Source: Hyphomonadaceae bacterium UBA1001
GTDB lineage: Bacteria > Pseudomonadota > Alphaproteobacteria > Caulobacterales > Aquidulcibacteraceae
DNA: 24,135 bases
Direction: 5' to 3'
NCBI GenBank assembly: GCA_002291875.1
Contig: DBAV01000248.1
Coordinates: forward strand, 1 to 24,135
Shown: positions 1 through 7,648 of the stretch, piece after piece
Numbering within the stretch: position 1 is the stretch's first letter
Layout: every line of letters begins with the position of its first letter
Notes under the pieces: generated by a model
The model's input: the letters and a program-made list of their open reading frames with translations, nothing else
What the model was told of the DNA's origin: nothing
Databases searched by the model: none
Position numbers and translations under genes: made by a program

Positions 1-207
1 CTCGTCCTCGACCCGGTCGAACACCATCAGGTCGTCCTCTTCCATGTCCGGTTCCGGCATGGGCGGAGGCGCGGGCTCGGGCGCGACCGCAGGCTGGGTG
101 AGCTCCAGCGCGGGCTTGGCCGGCTGGTCGTCGTCCGAGATGATCCGACGGATCGATGCGAGGATTTCCTCCATCGACGGTTCGGGTTGCGGATCCTGGA
201 CGCTCAT
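1..207 (-). CDS. popZ: PopZ-type polar organizing protein (DUF2497), N-terminal part, cut by the window edge
   Basis: The reading frame starts at an ATG at 207 and runs off the left edge after 69 codons, so only the N-terminus is visible. It carries the hallmark segment of the PopZ/DUF2497 family, PSMEEILASIRRIISDD, at about residues 10-26. This is followed by a Pro/Ala/Glu-rich stretch typical of the disordered linker of these proteins. In Caulobacter, PopZ forms a polar scaffold that anchors the chromosomal origin through ParB; other family members are less studied. The ATG is preceded by a purine-rich AGGGCAGGG site. It lies 81 bases downstream of the tolC stop on the same strand, and this linkage with tolC and a PIMT-like gene (often followed by valS) is common in Alphaproteobacteria. 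The family call is firm; PopZ-like function is inferred. Confidence 0.85.
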   Translation of the reverse strand, partial: MSVQDPQPEPSMEEILASIRRIISDDDQPAKPALELTQPAVAPEPAPPPMPEPDMEEDDLMVFDRVEDE

Positions 208-237
208 GCCCTGCCCTTCGATTCTGTGCCCACCAAA

Positions 238-254
238 CTCCCTACGCCAGGGAG
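238..254 (-). terminator. Short hairpin between tolC and popZ, weak terminator or attenuator
   Basis: On the minus strand a 6-bp stem (CTCCCT/AGGGAG) with a 5-base loop is followed by TTT. It lies between the tolC stop and the popZ start. The stem is short and the T tract minimal, so at most partial termination is expected. Confidence 0.2.
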
Positions 255-288
255 GCGGCGGGCGCACGTCCCGTCGCGCGCACTTTTG

Positions 289-1689
289 TCACCGTTCTCC
301 ACCGGAAGGCTTGGGACGGGTCCCAAAGCCCCACAGATCGTCGCGCACGGCGTCACGATGCTGCAGGGGATCGTATAAGGAAATGTTAACGCCGAGCGTT
401 TCCAGATCCAGCGCCCCCATCGCCGCCAGCAGCTGGTGGCTGGCGACATAGGCGTTCCGCTCGGCCGCGATCAGCGCCAGATTGGCCTCCAGCAATTCCT
501 GTTCGGCGTCCAGCACGTCCAGGGTGGTGCGCAGCCCCACGGCCAGTTCCTCGTTTGCCCCTTCCAGCGCAATTTCAGCGGCAGCGACCTGCTGGCGCGA
601 GGCCTCGATCACCCGCCGCGCGGCCTCGACCTCGCCCCAGAGGCGCGCGACCGCCTGGGTCACGGCCCGCCGGGCATCCTCTTCCAAAAGCCGCGCCCGG
701 TCCGTCTCGATGCGGGCCTGGCGGACCCGCGAGCGCGCCAGCCCCTGCTCGTAGAGCGGAACGCGCAGCGTCGCGAAGGCCTGCGCGCTGTCGGTCGTGG
801 TGGTGGTGCCAAAGCCGGGCTCATCGCGCGAGGCACGCGCGGTCACGTCCACGCGCGGCAGCAGGTCTGAAACCGCAACCCGCGCGGATGCATCGGCCGA
901 GCGCACGGCCGCGGCCGCACGGTCGATCTCGGGGTTGCGATCCAGCCCGATCTCGACGGCCCGGGTCAGATTGGGCGGAAGGCCCGGTGCAGGCGGAACC
1001 GGGGCCAGCTCGCCCGGCGCCTGGCCCACCACGCGGACATAGGCAGCCCGGCTGCCATCCAGCGTTGCCCGGGCAGTGGCCAGACCCGCCTCGGCCTGCG
1101 CGAGGCGGCTCTCGGCCTGGGCAACGTCGGTGCGCGTGATCTCGCCAACTTCGAAGCGGATGCGCGCGCCCTCCAGCTGACGGCGCAGCCGGTCGACATT
1201 GACCACCCGCGCATTGACGATCTCGAGGTCGCGCCGCACGTCGACAAAGGCTTGAACGGTGGCCAGCAGGACCGATTGCTCGGTGGCGGTCAGCTGGGCG
1301 GCGGCGGCGTCCACCTGGGCCTCGGCCTGGCGCTCGAGCGCCGGAACCCGCCCACCCGTGAACACGGGCTGGTTGGCGGACAGCGCGACAGAACGGGGCG
1401 CCCCATCATTCTCGTTGCGGCCGAAAAGGGTTTCACTGCCGGTCCAGCGCACGCCGGCATCGGCCTGCAGCGATGCGGACGGAAGCCGCCCCGCGCGCGC
1501 CTGGGCGATCCCCTCGTCCGTGGCTCGCACGCGCGCGCGCTCGGCCAGCAATTGGGGATTGTTCGCATAGGCAAGTGCGATGGCATCGGCCAGCGTCTCG
1601 GACCAGGCGACCGGCAGCACGACGCCCAGCGCCCCCAGCGCCAGGGCCGCTTTTCCCGCCTTTGCCAAGCCCCGCGACCGTTCAGCCAT
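289..1689 (-). CDS. tolC: TolC-family outer membrane efflux protein
   Basis: This 466-residue protein is an outer membrane channel of the TolC type, the exit duct for tripartite efflux pumps and type I secretion. The ATG at 1689 is chosen because it has a good GGAGG site about 8 bases upstream and begins a signal peptide (MAERSRGLAKAGKAALALG..., cleavage probably near residue 30). The frame is open further upstream but lacks such features. The mature part shows the two repeated OEP modules: an N-terminal ETLADAIALAYANNPQL helix and the C-terminal VGLRTTLDVLDAEQELLEA helix typical of the family. Length is normal for alphaproteobacterial TolC. It lies between the PIMT-like gene (107-base gap) and popZ on the same strand, so the three are probably co-transcribed. 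No pump genes are in the window, so its partners are unknown. Confidence 0.95.
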   Translation of the reverse strand: MAERSRGLAKAGKAALALGALGVVLPVAWSETLADAIALAYANNPQLLAERARVRATDEGIAQARAGRLPSASLQADAGVRWTGSETLFGRNENDGAPRSVALSANQPVFTGGRVPALERQAEAQVDAAAAQLTATEQSVLLATVQAFVDVRRDLEIVNARVVNVDRLRRQLEGARIRFEVGEITRTDVAQAESRLAQAEAGLATARATLDGSRAAYVRVVGQAPGELAPVPPAPGLPPNLTRAVEIGLDRNPEIDRAAAAVRSADASARVAVSDLLPRVDVTARASRDEPGFGTTTTTDSAQAFATLRVPLYEQGLARSRVRQARIETDRARLLEEDARRAVTQAVARLWGEVEAARRVIEASRQQVAAAEIALEGANEELAVGLRTTLDVLDAEQELLEANLALIAAERNAYVASHQLLAAMGALDLETLGVNISLYDPLQHRDAVRDDLWGFGTRPKPSGGER

Positions 1690-1795
1690 TTGCCTGCCTC
1701 CGCTCGCGTCCCCGTCGGCCCCGTGATGGCCGCGCCCGCCCGATCCGCCGCACTGCCCGCGGCCGCGCACGCCGATGCATAAGGACGCAGAATGT

Positions 1796-2446
1796 TCAGA
1801 AGGTGAAGCCGGCGGGTTTTTCCAGCCCCGGCAGCACGGGGATGCCGGCGTCGAACACCTCGCGGAAGGCCAGGCCCGCGCCCGAGCGGGCATAGCGCCG
1901 CGCGCGACCCGCTGGCCCGTCGCGCACGATCACGCCCATGCGCCCTCCGTCTGCCAGGGCCTCACCCCACGCATCGGGGACGATTTCAGTCGCTCCGTCC
2001 AGCACGATCACATCGAATGGCCCGCCATCCAGCGCGGCATCGAGGGCGGCGATGTGGATGCTGGCCCCCTCGATACCGGCAGCCGTCAGCGCCTGCCGCC
2101 CGGCCTGCGCCAGGCTCTCCAAGGGTTCGAAACCCAGGCAGGTGCCCGCCATGCGTGCCATCACGGCGGTCGCGTAACCGGTGCCCGCCGCAATCACCGC
2201 TGTCCGCTCGCCCGGCAGGACGTTCAGCGTGTCCACCAGCTTGGCCAGGTCGCGCACCCGCATCAGCACCCGGCCGGGCACCCCCAGCGGGATGTCGGCT
2301 TCGGCATAGGCCAGCGGGCGTTGGGCCTCGGGAACGAACAGCTCGCGCGGGAGGGTGCGCAGGATGTGCTGGAGGCGCCGCTCGGTGACGTCATTGGTGC
2401 GCACCTGCGAATCCACCATCGCATTGCGCGCGCGCTCGAAATCCAT
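1796..2446 (-). CDS. Protein-L-isoaspartate O-methyltransferase family protein (divergent)
   Basis: This 216-residue protein has the Rossmann methyltransferase fold of the PIMT (Pcm) family. The N-terminus (FERARNAMVDSQVRTNDV, then PRELFVPEAQRPLAYAEADI) fits the family. The SAM-binding loop is IAAGTGYATAVMARM at about residues 84-98, and PFDVIVLDGATEIVP at about 143-157 corresponds to motif II. Two places differ from true Pcm: the substrate loop before the first core helix, usually with a Ser-Pro pair, reads LGVPGRVLMRVRDLA, and the usual VTAA reads LDGA. Isoaspartyl repair activity is therefore doubtful. The ATG at 2446 has a GAGG site 8 bases upstream. It is the first gene of the probable pcm-like/tolC/popZ transcript. 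This subfamily is often found next to tolC in Alphaproteobacteria; its real role is not known to me. Confidence 0.88.
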   Translation of the reverse strand: MDFERARNAMVDSQVRTNDVTERRLQHILRTLPRELFVPEAQRPLAYAEADIPLGVPGRVLMRVRDLAKLVDTLNVLPGERTAVIAAGTGYATAVMARMAGTCLGFEPLESLAQAGRQALTAAGIEGASIHIAALDAALDGGPFDVIVLDGATEIVPDAWGEALADGGRMGVIVRDGPAGRARRYARSGAGLAFREVFDAGIPVLPGLEKPAGFTF

Positions 2447-2494
2447 TGCCCTCGATCCGGTCCGTCGCCGGCGTGCGATGCCGGCCCGGGCTGC

Positions 2495-2523
2495 GGTCTA
2501 GTGCCCTGCCCCCCGCCGGGCAA
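2495..2523 (-). promoter_or_regulatory. Predicted promoter of the pcm-like/tolC/popZ transcript
   Basis: On the minus strand, TTGCCC (2523-2518) and TAGACC (2500-2495) are separated by 17 bases. They fit a sigma70-type -35/-10 pair and would give a leader of about 40 bases before the methyltransferase ATG at 2446. Found by eye in GC-rich sequence, so tentative. Confidence 0.35.
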
Positions 2524-2569
2524 CAGCAAGGGCCTGCAATTCGCCCCTGTGTGGCGCACCGCTCGATGA

Positions 2570-2597
2570 TTGCCGCCCCCCACGCGATCTGTTAGGC
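2570..2597 (+). promoter_or_regulatory. Possible promoter of tRNA-Cys
   Basis: TTGCCG (2570-2575) and TTAGGC (2592-2597) are separated by 16 bases, with the -10 ending 22 bases before the tRNA. Position and spacing suit a tRNA promoter, but the -10 match is weak. Confidence 0.3.
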
Positions 2598-2619
2598 GCC
2601 TTCGCTCACCGAGACGGAT

Positions 2620-2693
2620 GGCCGCGTGGCGGAGTGGTGACGCAGCGGACTGCAAATCCGTGCACCCCGGTTCGATTCCGGGCGCGGCCTCCA
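2620..2693 (+). tRNA. tRNA-Cys (anticodon GCA)
   Basis: The sequence folds into a full cloverleaf. The acceptor stem GGCCGCG (2620-2626) pairs perfectly with CGCGGCC (2683-2689). The D stem is GCG/CGC and the anticodon stem GCGGA/TCCGT. The anticodon loop CTGCAAA carries GCA at 2652-2654. The T arm is CCCGG-TTCGATT-CCGGG. The discriminator is T at 2690, the identity base of tRNA-Cys, and CCA is encoded at 2691-2693. A run of five T at 2705-2709 follows and may aid termination before the convergent xseA stop at 2736. No integrase or direct repeat of its 3' end marks it as an integration site. Confidence 0.97.
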
Positions 2694-2735
2694 GTCTCGG
2701 GCACTTTTTGTGGCGCGAAACCCGCGCCTGGCCGA

Positions 2736-4232
2736 TCACTCGTCGATGCGGGCGCGGCGGTCCCCATCCACTAGGCGCAGCGTCACGCGCTGCCCCGCCT
2801 CCAGCGCCGCACCCTCGCGCACCAGCCGTCCCTCGGCGTCCAGCACCATGGCAAAGCCGCGCGCCAGGGCGCTGCGGTGCGAGAGCGTCTCCAGCAGGCG
2901 TCCCGCCGCCTCAAGCCTGGCCCCACGCCGCTCGAGCAGCACCGTCTGTGCCCGCATCAGCCTCAGCTGCGCCTGTTGGGTGCGCTCGCCGGCGCGGCCC
3001 GCCAGTTCGCTCAACCGGTCGGCGCGCAGTCGTGCGCCCAGTGCCTCGACCCGCCCGCCAAGCGCTGCCACCCGGGCACCCAAAGCAGCCTGCGCCCTCT
3101 GACCCAGGGTGTCGGCGCGGTCGGTGCGGCGGGCCAGGCTGGAGACCAGCGTAGCGGGCTGCAGCCGCGTGGCGACCATGCCAAGGCGCGTGCCGGCGCG
3201 GTTGGTCGCATTCACCAGCGCCATCTCGAGGCTGGCGGCCAGGCGGTCGAAGCGCTGCGCGCGCTGCGCCAGCAGGGCGTCCACCCCGGGCAGGCGGGCC
3301 GCCACCGCCCGCAGAAGGTTCTGGCGCGCCTCGTGACGGGTGGCGGTCGCGCGCGCCAGCCGGCCGGCCAGTGCGTCCACCTGCGCGATAAGGTCCATGC
3401 GCACCGGCACGGCCTGTTCGGCTGCCCCGGTCGGGGTGGGCGCACGCAGGTCGGCGGCGTGATCGATCAGCGTGGTGTCGGTTTCGTGCCCGATCGCCGA
3501 GATCACCGGTAGGGTGCACGCCGCTACGGCCCGCACCACGATCTCCTCGTTGAAGGCCATCAGGTCCTCGACCGAGCCGCCGCCGCGCGCGACGATCACC
3601 ACATCGGGGCGCGGCACCGGACCACCCGGCACGATTGCATCAAAACCGGCCACGGCCGCGGCAACCTCCTGGGCGGCGCGCTCGCCCTGGACGACCACCG
3701 GCCACACCAGCACGCGAACCGGGAAACGGTCGGTCAGCCGATGCAGGATGTCGCGGATCACCGCGCCCGTGGGCGAGGTGACGACCCCGATCACGGCGGG
3801 CAGCAGGGGGATGGGCTTCTTGCGCTCGGCGGCAAAAAGGCCCTCGGCGGCCAGGCGCTTGCGGCGTTCCTCGATCTGGGCCAGCAGCGCGCCCTGTCCG
3901 GCGATGGCCATGCGCTCGACGATCAGCTGATAGCTCGACCGTCCGGGATAGGTGGACACCCGTCCCTCGCAGACCACCTCCAGCCCCTCCTCGGGCCTGA
4001 AGCGCAGTGTCTGGGCCGTGCCCTTCCACATCACGGTCTGCAGCACGGTGTCGGCGTCTTTCAGGTCGGCATAGACATGTCCCGACTTGGCCACCGTCAC
4101 GCGCCCCAGTTCGCCGCGGACCCGCACGAAGCCATAGGCGTCCTCCAGTGTCCGCTTCAGCCGGCGCGCCAGTTCGCCGACGGTGATCTCGGGGGCGTTG
4201 CTCAGCGGCAGCTGGGGGTCCGATTCGGGCAT
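2736..4232 (-). CDS. xseA: Exodeoxyribonuclease VII large subunit
   Basis: The 498-residue protein is the large, catalytic subunit of exonuclease VII, which degrades single-stranded DNA in both directions with the small subunit XseB. An N-terminal OB-fold domain (about residues 15-110, including ITVGELARRLKRTLEDAYG and KSGHVYADLKD) binds DNA. It is followed by the catalytic core with GVVTSPTGAVIRDILHRL, the glycine-rich VIVARGGGSVEDLMAFNEE and VISAIGHETDTTLIDHAADLRAPTPTGAAE. The C-terminal third is a long Arg/Ala-rich coiled-coil region, as usual. The ATG at 4232 begins MPESDPQLPL, just before the conserved OB domain; the frame is open further upstream but not conserved. xseB is not in the window. 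It is divergent from ppk2 and converges on the tRNA-Cys gene. Confidence 0.96.
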   Translation of the reverse strand: MPESDPQLPLSNAPEITVGELARRLKRTLEDAYGFVRVRGELGRVTVAKSGHVYADLKDADTVLQTVMWKGTAQTLRFRPEEGLEVVCEGRVSTYPGRSSYQLIVERMAIAGQGALLAQIEERRKRLAAEGLFAAERKKPIPLLPAVIGVVTSPTGAVIRDILHRLTDRFPVRVLVWPVVVQGERAAQEVAAAVAGFDAIVPGGPVPRPDVVIVARGGGSVEDLMAFNEEIVVRAVAACTLPVISAIGHETDTTLIDHAADLRAPTPTGAAEQAVPVRMDLIAQVDALAGRLARATATRHEARQNLLRAVAARLPGVDALLAQRAQRFDRLAASLEMALVNATNRAGTRLGMVATRLQPATLVSSLARRTDRADTLGQRAQAALGARVAALGGRVEALGARLRADRLSELAGRAGERTQQAQLRLMRAQTVLLERRGARLEAAGRLLETLSHRSALARGFAMVLDAEGRLVREGAALEAGQRVTLRLVDGDRRARIDE

Positions 4233-4393
4233 GACGGTCCGGAAAGTCCTTGCTTGGCGTGGCGCGGCCCTGTCGCCGCCACTCGCGCCTGAGGCGAATG
4301 CGGCTTGCGGCACGTCCGGTGCACTCTATGCCTGTTCGCCGCCTGCGATGCACAGGCGTCGTGCAGGCGGATTTCAACCCCGGAGGATGTGCC

Positions 4394-5254
4394 ATGGCAC
4401 GCAGCGCAGCCACCAGCCGTTCGACCCGGTCCAGCAAGACGCCGCGCAAGGCTGCCGCCGGCCCGTCGCCGCCGCGGGCCTCCGAAAAGCTGTCCGACGA
4501 GGCCTATGCGGCCCGGCTCGAGGCACTGCAGATCAACCTCGTCACCGCCCAGCGCAGCTGGATAACCGATGGCCGGCGGATCGCCATTGTCCTCGAGGGC
4601 CGCGACGCGGCCGGCAAGGACGGGCTGATCAAGGCGATGACAGCCAACATGAGCGCCCGCGCAACCCGCGTGGTCGCCCTGCCAAAGCCGTCCGACCGCG
4701 ACCGGGCATCGTGGTATTTCCAGCGCTATGTCGCCCACTTGCCGGCTGCAGGCGAGGTCGTGATCTTCAACCGGTCCTGGTACAACCGCGCCGGGGTGGA
4801 ACCAGTGATGGGGTTCTGCTCGGCAGAAGAACACGAGGCGTTCCTGGCTACGGTCGGCGAATTCGAGGACATGCTGGCCAAGGGCGGCATCCAGCTGTTC
4901 AAGTATTATCTCGACATTTCGCGCGCCGAACAGAAGGAGCGCCTCGAAGCGCGGCGCGCCGATCCGCTGAAGTTCTGGAAGGTGGGCCCGATCGACGAGG
5001 CGGCCATGGCGCGCTTTGACGACTATACCGCGCGTCGCGACGAGATGTTCTCGCGCACCCATACCCAGCAGGGTCCGTGGACCGTGGTGCGGGCCAACCG
5101 CAAGAAGCCGGCACGCCTTGCGGCCATCGCCGACCTGCTTTCGCGCTCGGCCGCCCCCGAGGCACTGGGCGCAGCCGCGGCCGAGGAGCTCCGCCCCGAC
5201 CTCGTGTTCGGTTTCGATGCGCAGGCGCTGGGGGATGGGCGGCTCGAACGCTGA
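4394..5254 (+). CDS. ppk2: Polyphosphate kinase 2 family protein
   Basis: This 286-residue protein belongs to the PPK2 family, which transfers phosphate between inorganic polyphosphate and nucleotides. The P-loop GRDAAGKDG is at residues 69-77 (Lys75), the Walker B-like FNRSWYNRAGVEPVMGF at 125-141, and the lid/core segment RADPLKFWKVGPIDE follows. KPSDRDRASWYFQRY is the usual substrate-contact stretch. These features fit the single-domain type that mainly phosphorylates nucleoside diphosphates, but which nucleotide is used cannot be read from sequence. The first 30 residues are basic and low-complexity, probably disordered. The ATG at 4394 has a strong CGGAGGA site 6 bases upstream, which settles the start. 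It is monocistronic, divergent from xseA, with no ppk1 or ppx nearby. Confidence 0.94.
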   Translation: MARSAATSRSTRSSKTPRKAAAGPSPPRASEKLSDEAYAARLEALQINLVTAQRSWITDGRRIAIVLEGRDAAGKDGLIKAMTANMSARATRVVALPKPSDRDRASWYFQRYVAHLPAAGEVVIFNRSWYNRAGVEPVMGFCSAEEHEAFLATVGEFEDMLAKGGIQLFKYYLDISRAEQKERLEARRADPLKFWKVGPIDEAAMARFDDYTARRDEMFSRTHTQQGPWTVVRANRKKPARLAAIADLLSRSAAPEALGAAAAEELRPDLVFGFDAQALGDGRLER

Positions 5255-5356
5255 CGCGGCGCGGGCACACTTCAAACATTACCATTTCACAATCTCGTCA
5301 GACGTGGTTGATGGCGGGACGCGCCCGTCGGCGCGACGCAGGGAAGGGACACAACA

Positions 5357-6598
5357 ATGAAACGTATTCTTTGGACCACCGCGGCCGCGGCGGCGCTGAC
5401 GGTCGTCTGCACCGGCACCGCCTTCGCCCAGGGCGGCTCGACGATCCGCCTGGGTCAGGACCGCCAGGGCCAGATTACCGAACGCACGCGCGAAGTGTTC
5501 GGCGAGATGCGCGGCGTGGTCTACACCCTGCGCGGAACCCCGGGCGAGCGGGTGCGCCTGCTGGTGCGCGCGGCCCCCCCCACCGGCGAGGATGGCATCG
5601 CCCTCGACCCGCGGGTGACGGCCGCCGCCGATCTGCGCAGCTGCTTTGACGACAACGGGTTGATCTATGGGGACATGGGCCCTGCCTGCCCGTCCGACGA
5701 TGACAGCGGCGGTGGCGAACAGGGCCTCGACTCGCTGCTGCGGACCACCATCCCCGACAATGGCAGGTTGCAGATCTATGTCTCGCAGGTCGGCGAATCG
5801 CTGGGCGCCTTCACCCTGTCGGCCACCCCGCCCCTGCCGCCCGAAGCGTTCAGCGTGCGCGAGATCGCACGCGGGGGCGCGCCGGGCGAAGGCGTGCTGG
5901 GCGAGGTTTCGCGCCTCGACGATGCGGGCCGTCCAAACCAAGTCTGGAGGATTTCGGGCCGGCCGGGCGAGACAATACGTATCCGCGTCAGTTCAGAGAT
6001 GATGGATCCGCTGCTCGAGATCGGCACGCTGAACGGGGAATCCTTCACCGCCACCTCCAGCGACGACGACAGCGGCCCCGGACTGAATGCCCAGATTTCC
6101 ACCACCATCGGCTCGTCCGGGCATGTGTTCGCCCGCGTCGTGCCGGTCGGGGTGGACGCGACAATGCCGCTGCAGGTCGATGCACCCTACCGGATCGAGG
6201 TGCTGCCGCCGCAGCGCGCCGACGCGTTGACCCCGCGCACCCTGGGTGTGGGGGCCAGCATCCGCGGAACGCTGACCACCAGTGACGCCGAAAACGAGGA
6301 AGGCGGTCCGGTCCAGTATTTCCGCGTCACCGGACGGCCTGGCCAGCGCGTGGCCGTGCACCTCGAGTCGGACGACTTCGACGCCCTGCTGGGCTTTGGG
6401 ACGATGGGCGAGGAAGGCTTTGCGGTCGACACCATGAATGACGACTTCGAAGAGGGGACGCTGAACTCGCGCCTCGTGGTCACCATCGACGAGGACGGCG
6501 CCGGTCTGGTGTCCGTCCAGGCGCTGGACAACAGCACGGGCGATTTCACCGTGCGCGCGGTGGGCGTCTCGCGCGGGCCGGCTGCCACGGCCAACTGA
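5357..6598 (+). CDS. Secreted protein with three tandem PPC-like beta domains
   Basis: The 413-residue product starts with a clear signal peptide (MKRILWTTAAAAALTVVCTG, cleavage after AFA at residue 24). The mature part is three similar units, at about residues 28-160, 165-285 and 290-405. Each has a TPGERVRLLV/RPGETIRIRV/RPGQRVAVHL strand, then a D-x-L-L/G-x-G turn, an Asp-rich loop (SDDDSGGGEQ, SSDDDSGPGL, MNDDFEEGTL), a strand like RTTIPDNGRLQIYVSQ, and G-x-F/Y-x-L/I at the end. This pattern resembles bacterial pre-peptidase C-terminal (PPC) domains, which usually accompany secreted proteases. Here no protease or other enzyme domain is present. The acidic loops could bind calcium (inference). 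One Cys pair in unit 1 may form a disulfide. It stands alone, with a strong terminator right after it. Function unknown. Confidence 0.82.
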   Translation: MKRILWTTAAAAALTVVCTGTAFAQGGSTIRLGQDRQGQITERTREVFGEMRGVVYTLRGTPGERVRLLVRAAPPTGEDGIALDPRVTAAADLRSCFDDNGLIYGDMGPACPSDDDSGGGEQGLDSLLRTTIPDNGRLQIYVSQVGESLGAFTLSATPPLPPEAFSVREIARGGAPGEGVLGEVSRLDDAGRPNQVWRISGRPGETIRIRVSSEMMDPLLEIGTLNGESFTATSSDDDSGPGLNAQISTTIGSSGHVFARVVPVGVDATMPLQVDAPYRIEVLPPQRADALTPRTLGVGASIRGTLTTSDAENEEGGPVQYFRVTGRPGQRVAVHLESDDFDALLGFGTMGEEGFAVDTMNDDFEEGTLNSRLVVTIDEDGAGLVSVQALDNSTGDFTVRAVGVSRGPAATAN

Positions 6599-6621
6599 TC
6601 GGCACCCACCTGCAAACGATG

Positions 6622-6652
6622 ACCCCGGCGCGTTCCCCGCGCCGGGGTTTTT
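6622..6652 (+). terminator. Intrinsic terminator after the PPC-domain gene
   Basis: A perfect 10-bp stem (CCCCGGCGCG, 6623-6632, with CGCGCCGGGG, 6638-6647) with a 5-base loop is followed by TTTTT (6648-6652). It begins 24 bases after the stop codon. It is the clearest intrinsic terminator in the window; the convergent mscS stop lies 10 bases further on. Confidence 0.93.
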
Positions 6653-6661
6653 CGTGGCCGC

Positions 6662-7561
6662 TCAGCCGATCGCGCGGGTGGCCGGATAGGGAATGGCAAA
6701 GCCGCCCCCGCGCAGCGCCGCCTGCACCCCGCGCAGCAGGTCGAACCGCACCGCAAAATAGTCGCCCGCCTTCACCCACACCCGCACGCCGACGATGAAG
6801 GCCGTGTCGGTGACATCGACCACATCCACAAAGGGTGCCTCGGGGGCGGGCAGGATACGCCCGTCGGCGGCGACCACGGCTCGGATCGCGGCCAGTGCGC
6901 GGACCGGATCATCCTCCAGCGCCACGCGGACGTTCACATCCACACGCCGCTCGGCATGGCTGGAGAAATTGGTGATGGTCTGTCCCCACACCTGGCCGTT
7001 GGGGATGATGATCTTGACGTTGTCGGCGGTGGCCAGTTCGGTGGTGAACAGCGTCAGGTCCTTTACCACGCCCGACTTGCCGCCAATGTCCACCGCATCC
7101 CCCACCCGATAGGGGCGGAAGAAGATCAGCATCACCCCGGCCGCCAGATGGCCCAGCGTGCCCTGCAGCGCCAGGCCGATCGCCAGGGACGCCGCGCCCA
7201 GCACCGCCACCAATGAGGTCGTCTCGACCCCCAGCCGCGACAGCACCGCCACGCCGACCACCGCCAGGATGGCATAGCGCACCAGCGACGAGAAAAACCC
7301 AACCAGCGTCGCATCGACCCGGCCCGTGCGCGTCAGGCCGCGCCGCACCGCCCCCGCCACCAACCCCGAAATCCAGATGCCCGCGATGACGATGACGATG
7401 GCAATCGCCGCATTGGTGGCAAAGGCCGTCGCCATGCCGCCGGCCATCCGCACTGCTTCGGGCGAAAGACCGGGGGCCAGCGCGGCCAGCAGTTCGGCCC
7501 CCGCGGACGCGGGATCAGCCGACGGAACGGGCGCTGCGGGGGGCGGCGGGGTCGTGGTCAA
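6662..7561 (-). CDS. mscS: MscS-family mechanosensitive ion channel
   Basis: This 299-residue inner membrane protein is a small-conductance mechanosensitive channel that releases solutes on osmotic downshock. After a Pro/Ala-rich N-terminus, TM1 (NAAIAIVIVIAGIWISGLVA) and TM2 (LVRYAILAVVGVAVLSRLGV) lead to the pore helix TM3 with the Gly/Ala pattern VLGAASLAIGLALQGTLGHL. The conserved FFRPYRVGDAVDIGG and NVKIIIPNGQVWGQTITNFS beta-domain motifs follow. Length is close to E. coli MscS (286). The start is read as TTG at 7561, because GGAGAG lies about 7 bases upstream and no in-frame ATG occurs until residue 39, shortly before TM1; a start there would still leave all three helices. It is divergent from dcd. 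Confidence 0.93.
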   Translation of the reverse strand: MTTTPPPPAAPVPSADPASAGAELLAALAPGLSPEAVRMAGGMATAFATNAAIAIVIVIAGIWISGLVAGAVRRGLTRTGRVDATLVGFFSSLVRYAILAVVGVAVLSRLGVETTSLVAVLGAASLAIGLALQGTLGHLAAGVMLIFFRPYRVGDAVDIGGKSGVVKDLTLFTTELATADNVKIIIPNGQVWGQTITNFSSHAERRVDVNVRVALEDDPVRALAAIRAVVAADGRILPAPEAPFVDVVDVTDTAFIVGVRVWVKAGDYFAVRFDLLRGVQAALRGGGFAIPYPATRAIG

Positions 7562-7648
7562 TGCGCTCTCCGGTGTAGCGGGGGATGGGACGGCGCGCGG
7601 GCACCGCTTGCCCCCGCTGTGGCGCAGGCCGTAACAGGATGCTAGCGC

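Noticed and set aside
2620..2735. tRNA-Cys as an integration site
   Set aside because: No integrase, no repeat of the tRNA 3' end and no foreign-looking genes beside it; the XerC in the window is the cellular type and far away.
4233..4393. Promoters in the xseA/ppk2 divergent region
   Set aside because: Only weak pairs (such as TTGCGG and TATGCC) were seen; not better than chance in this composition.
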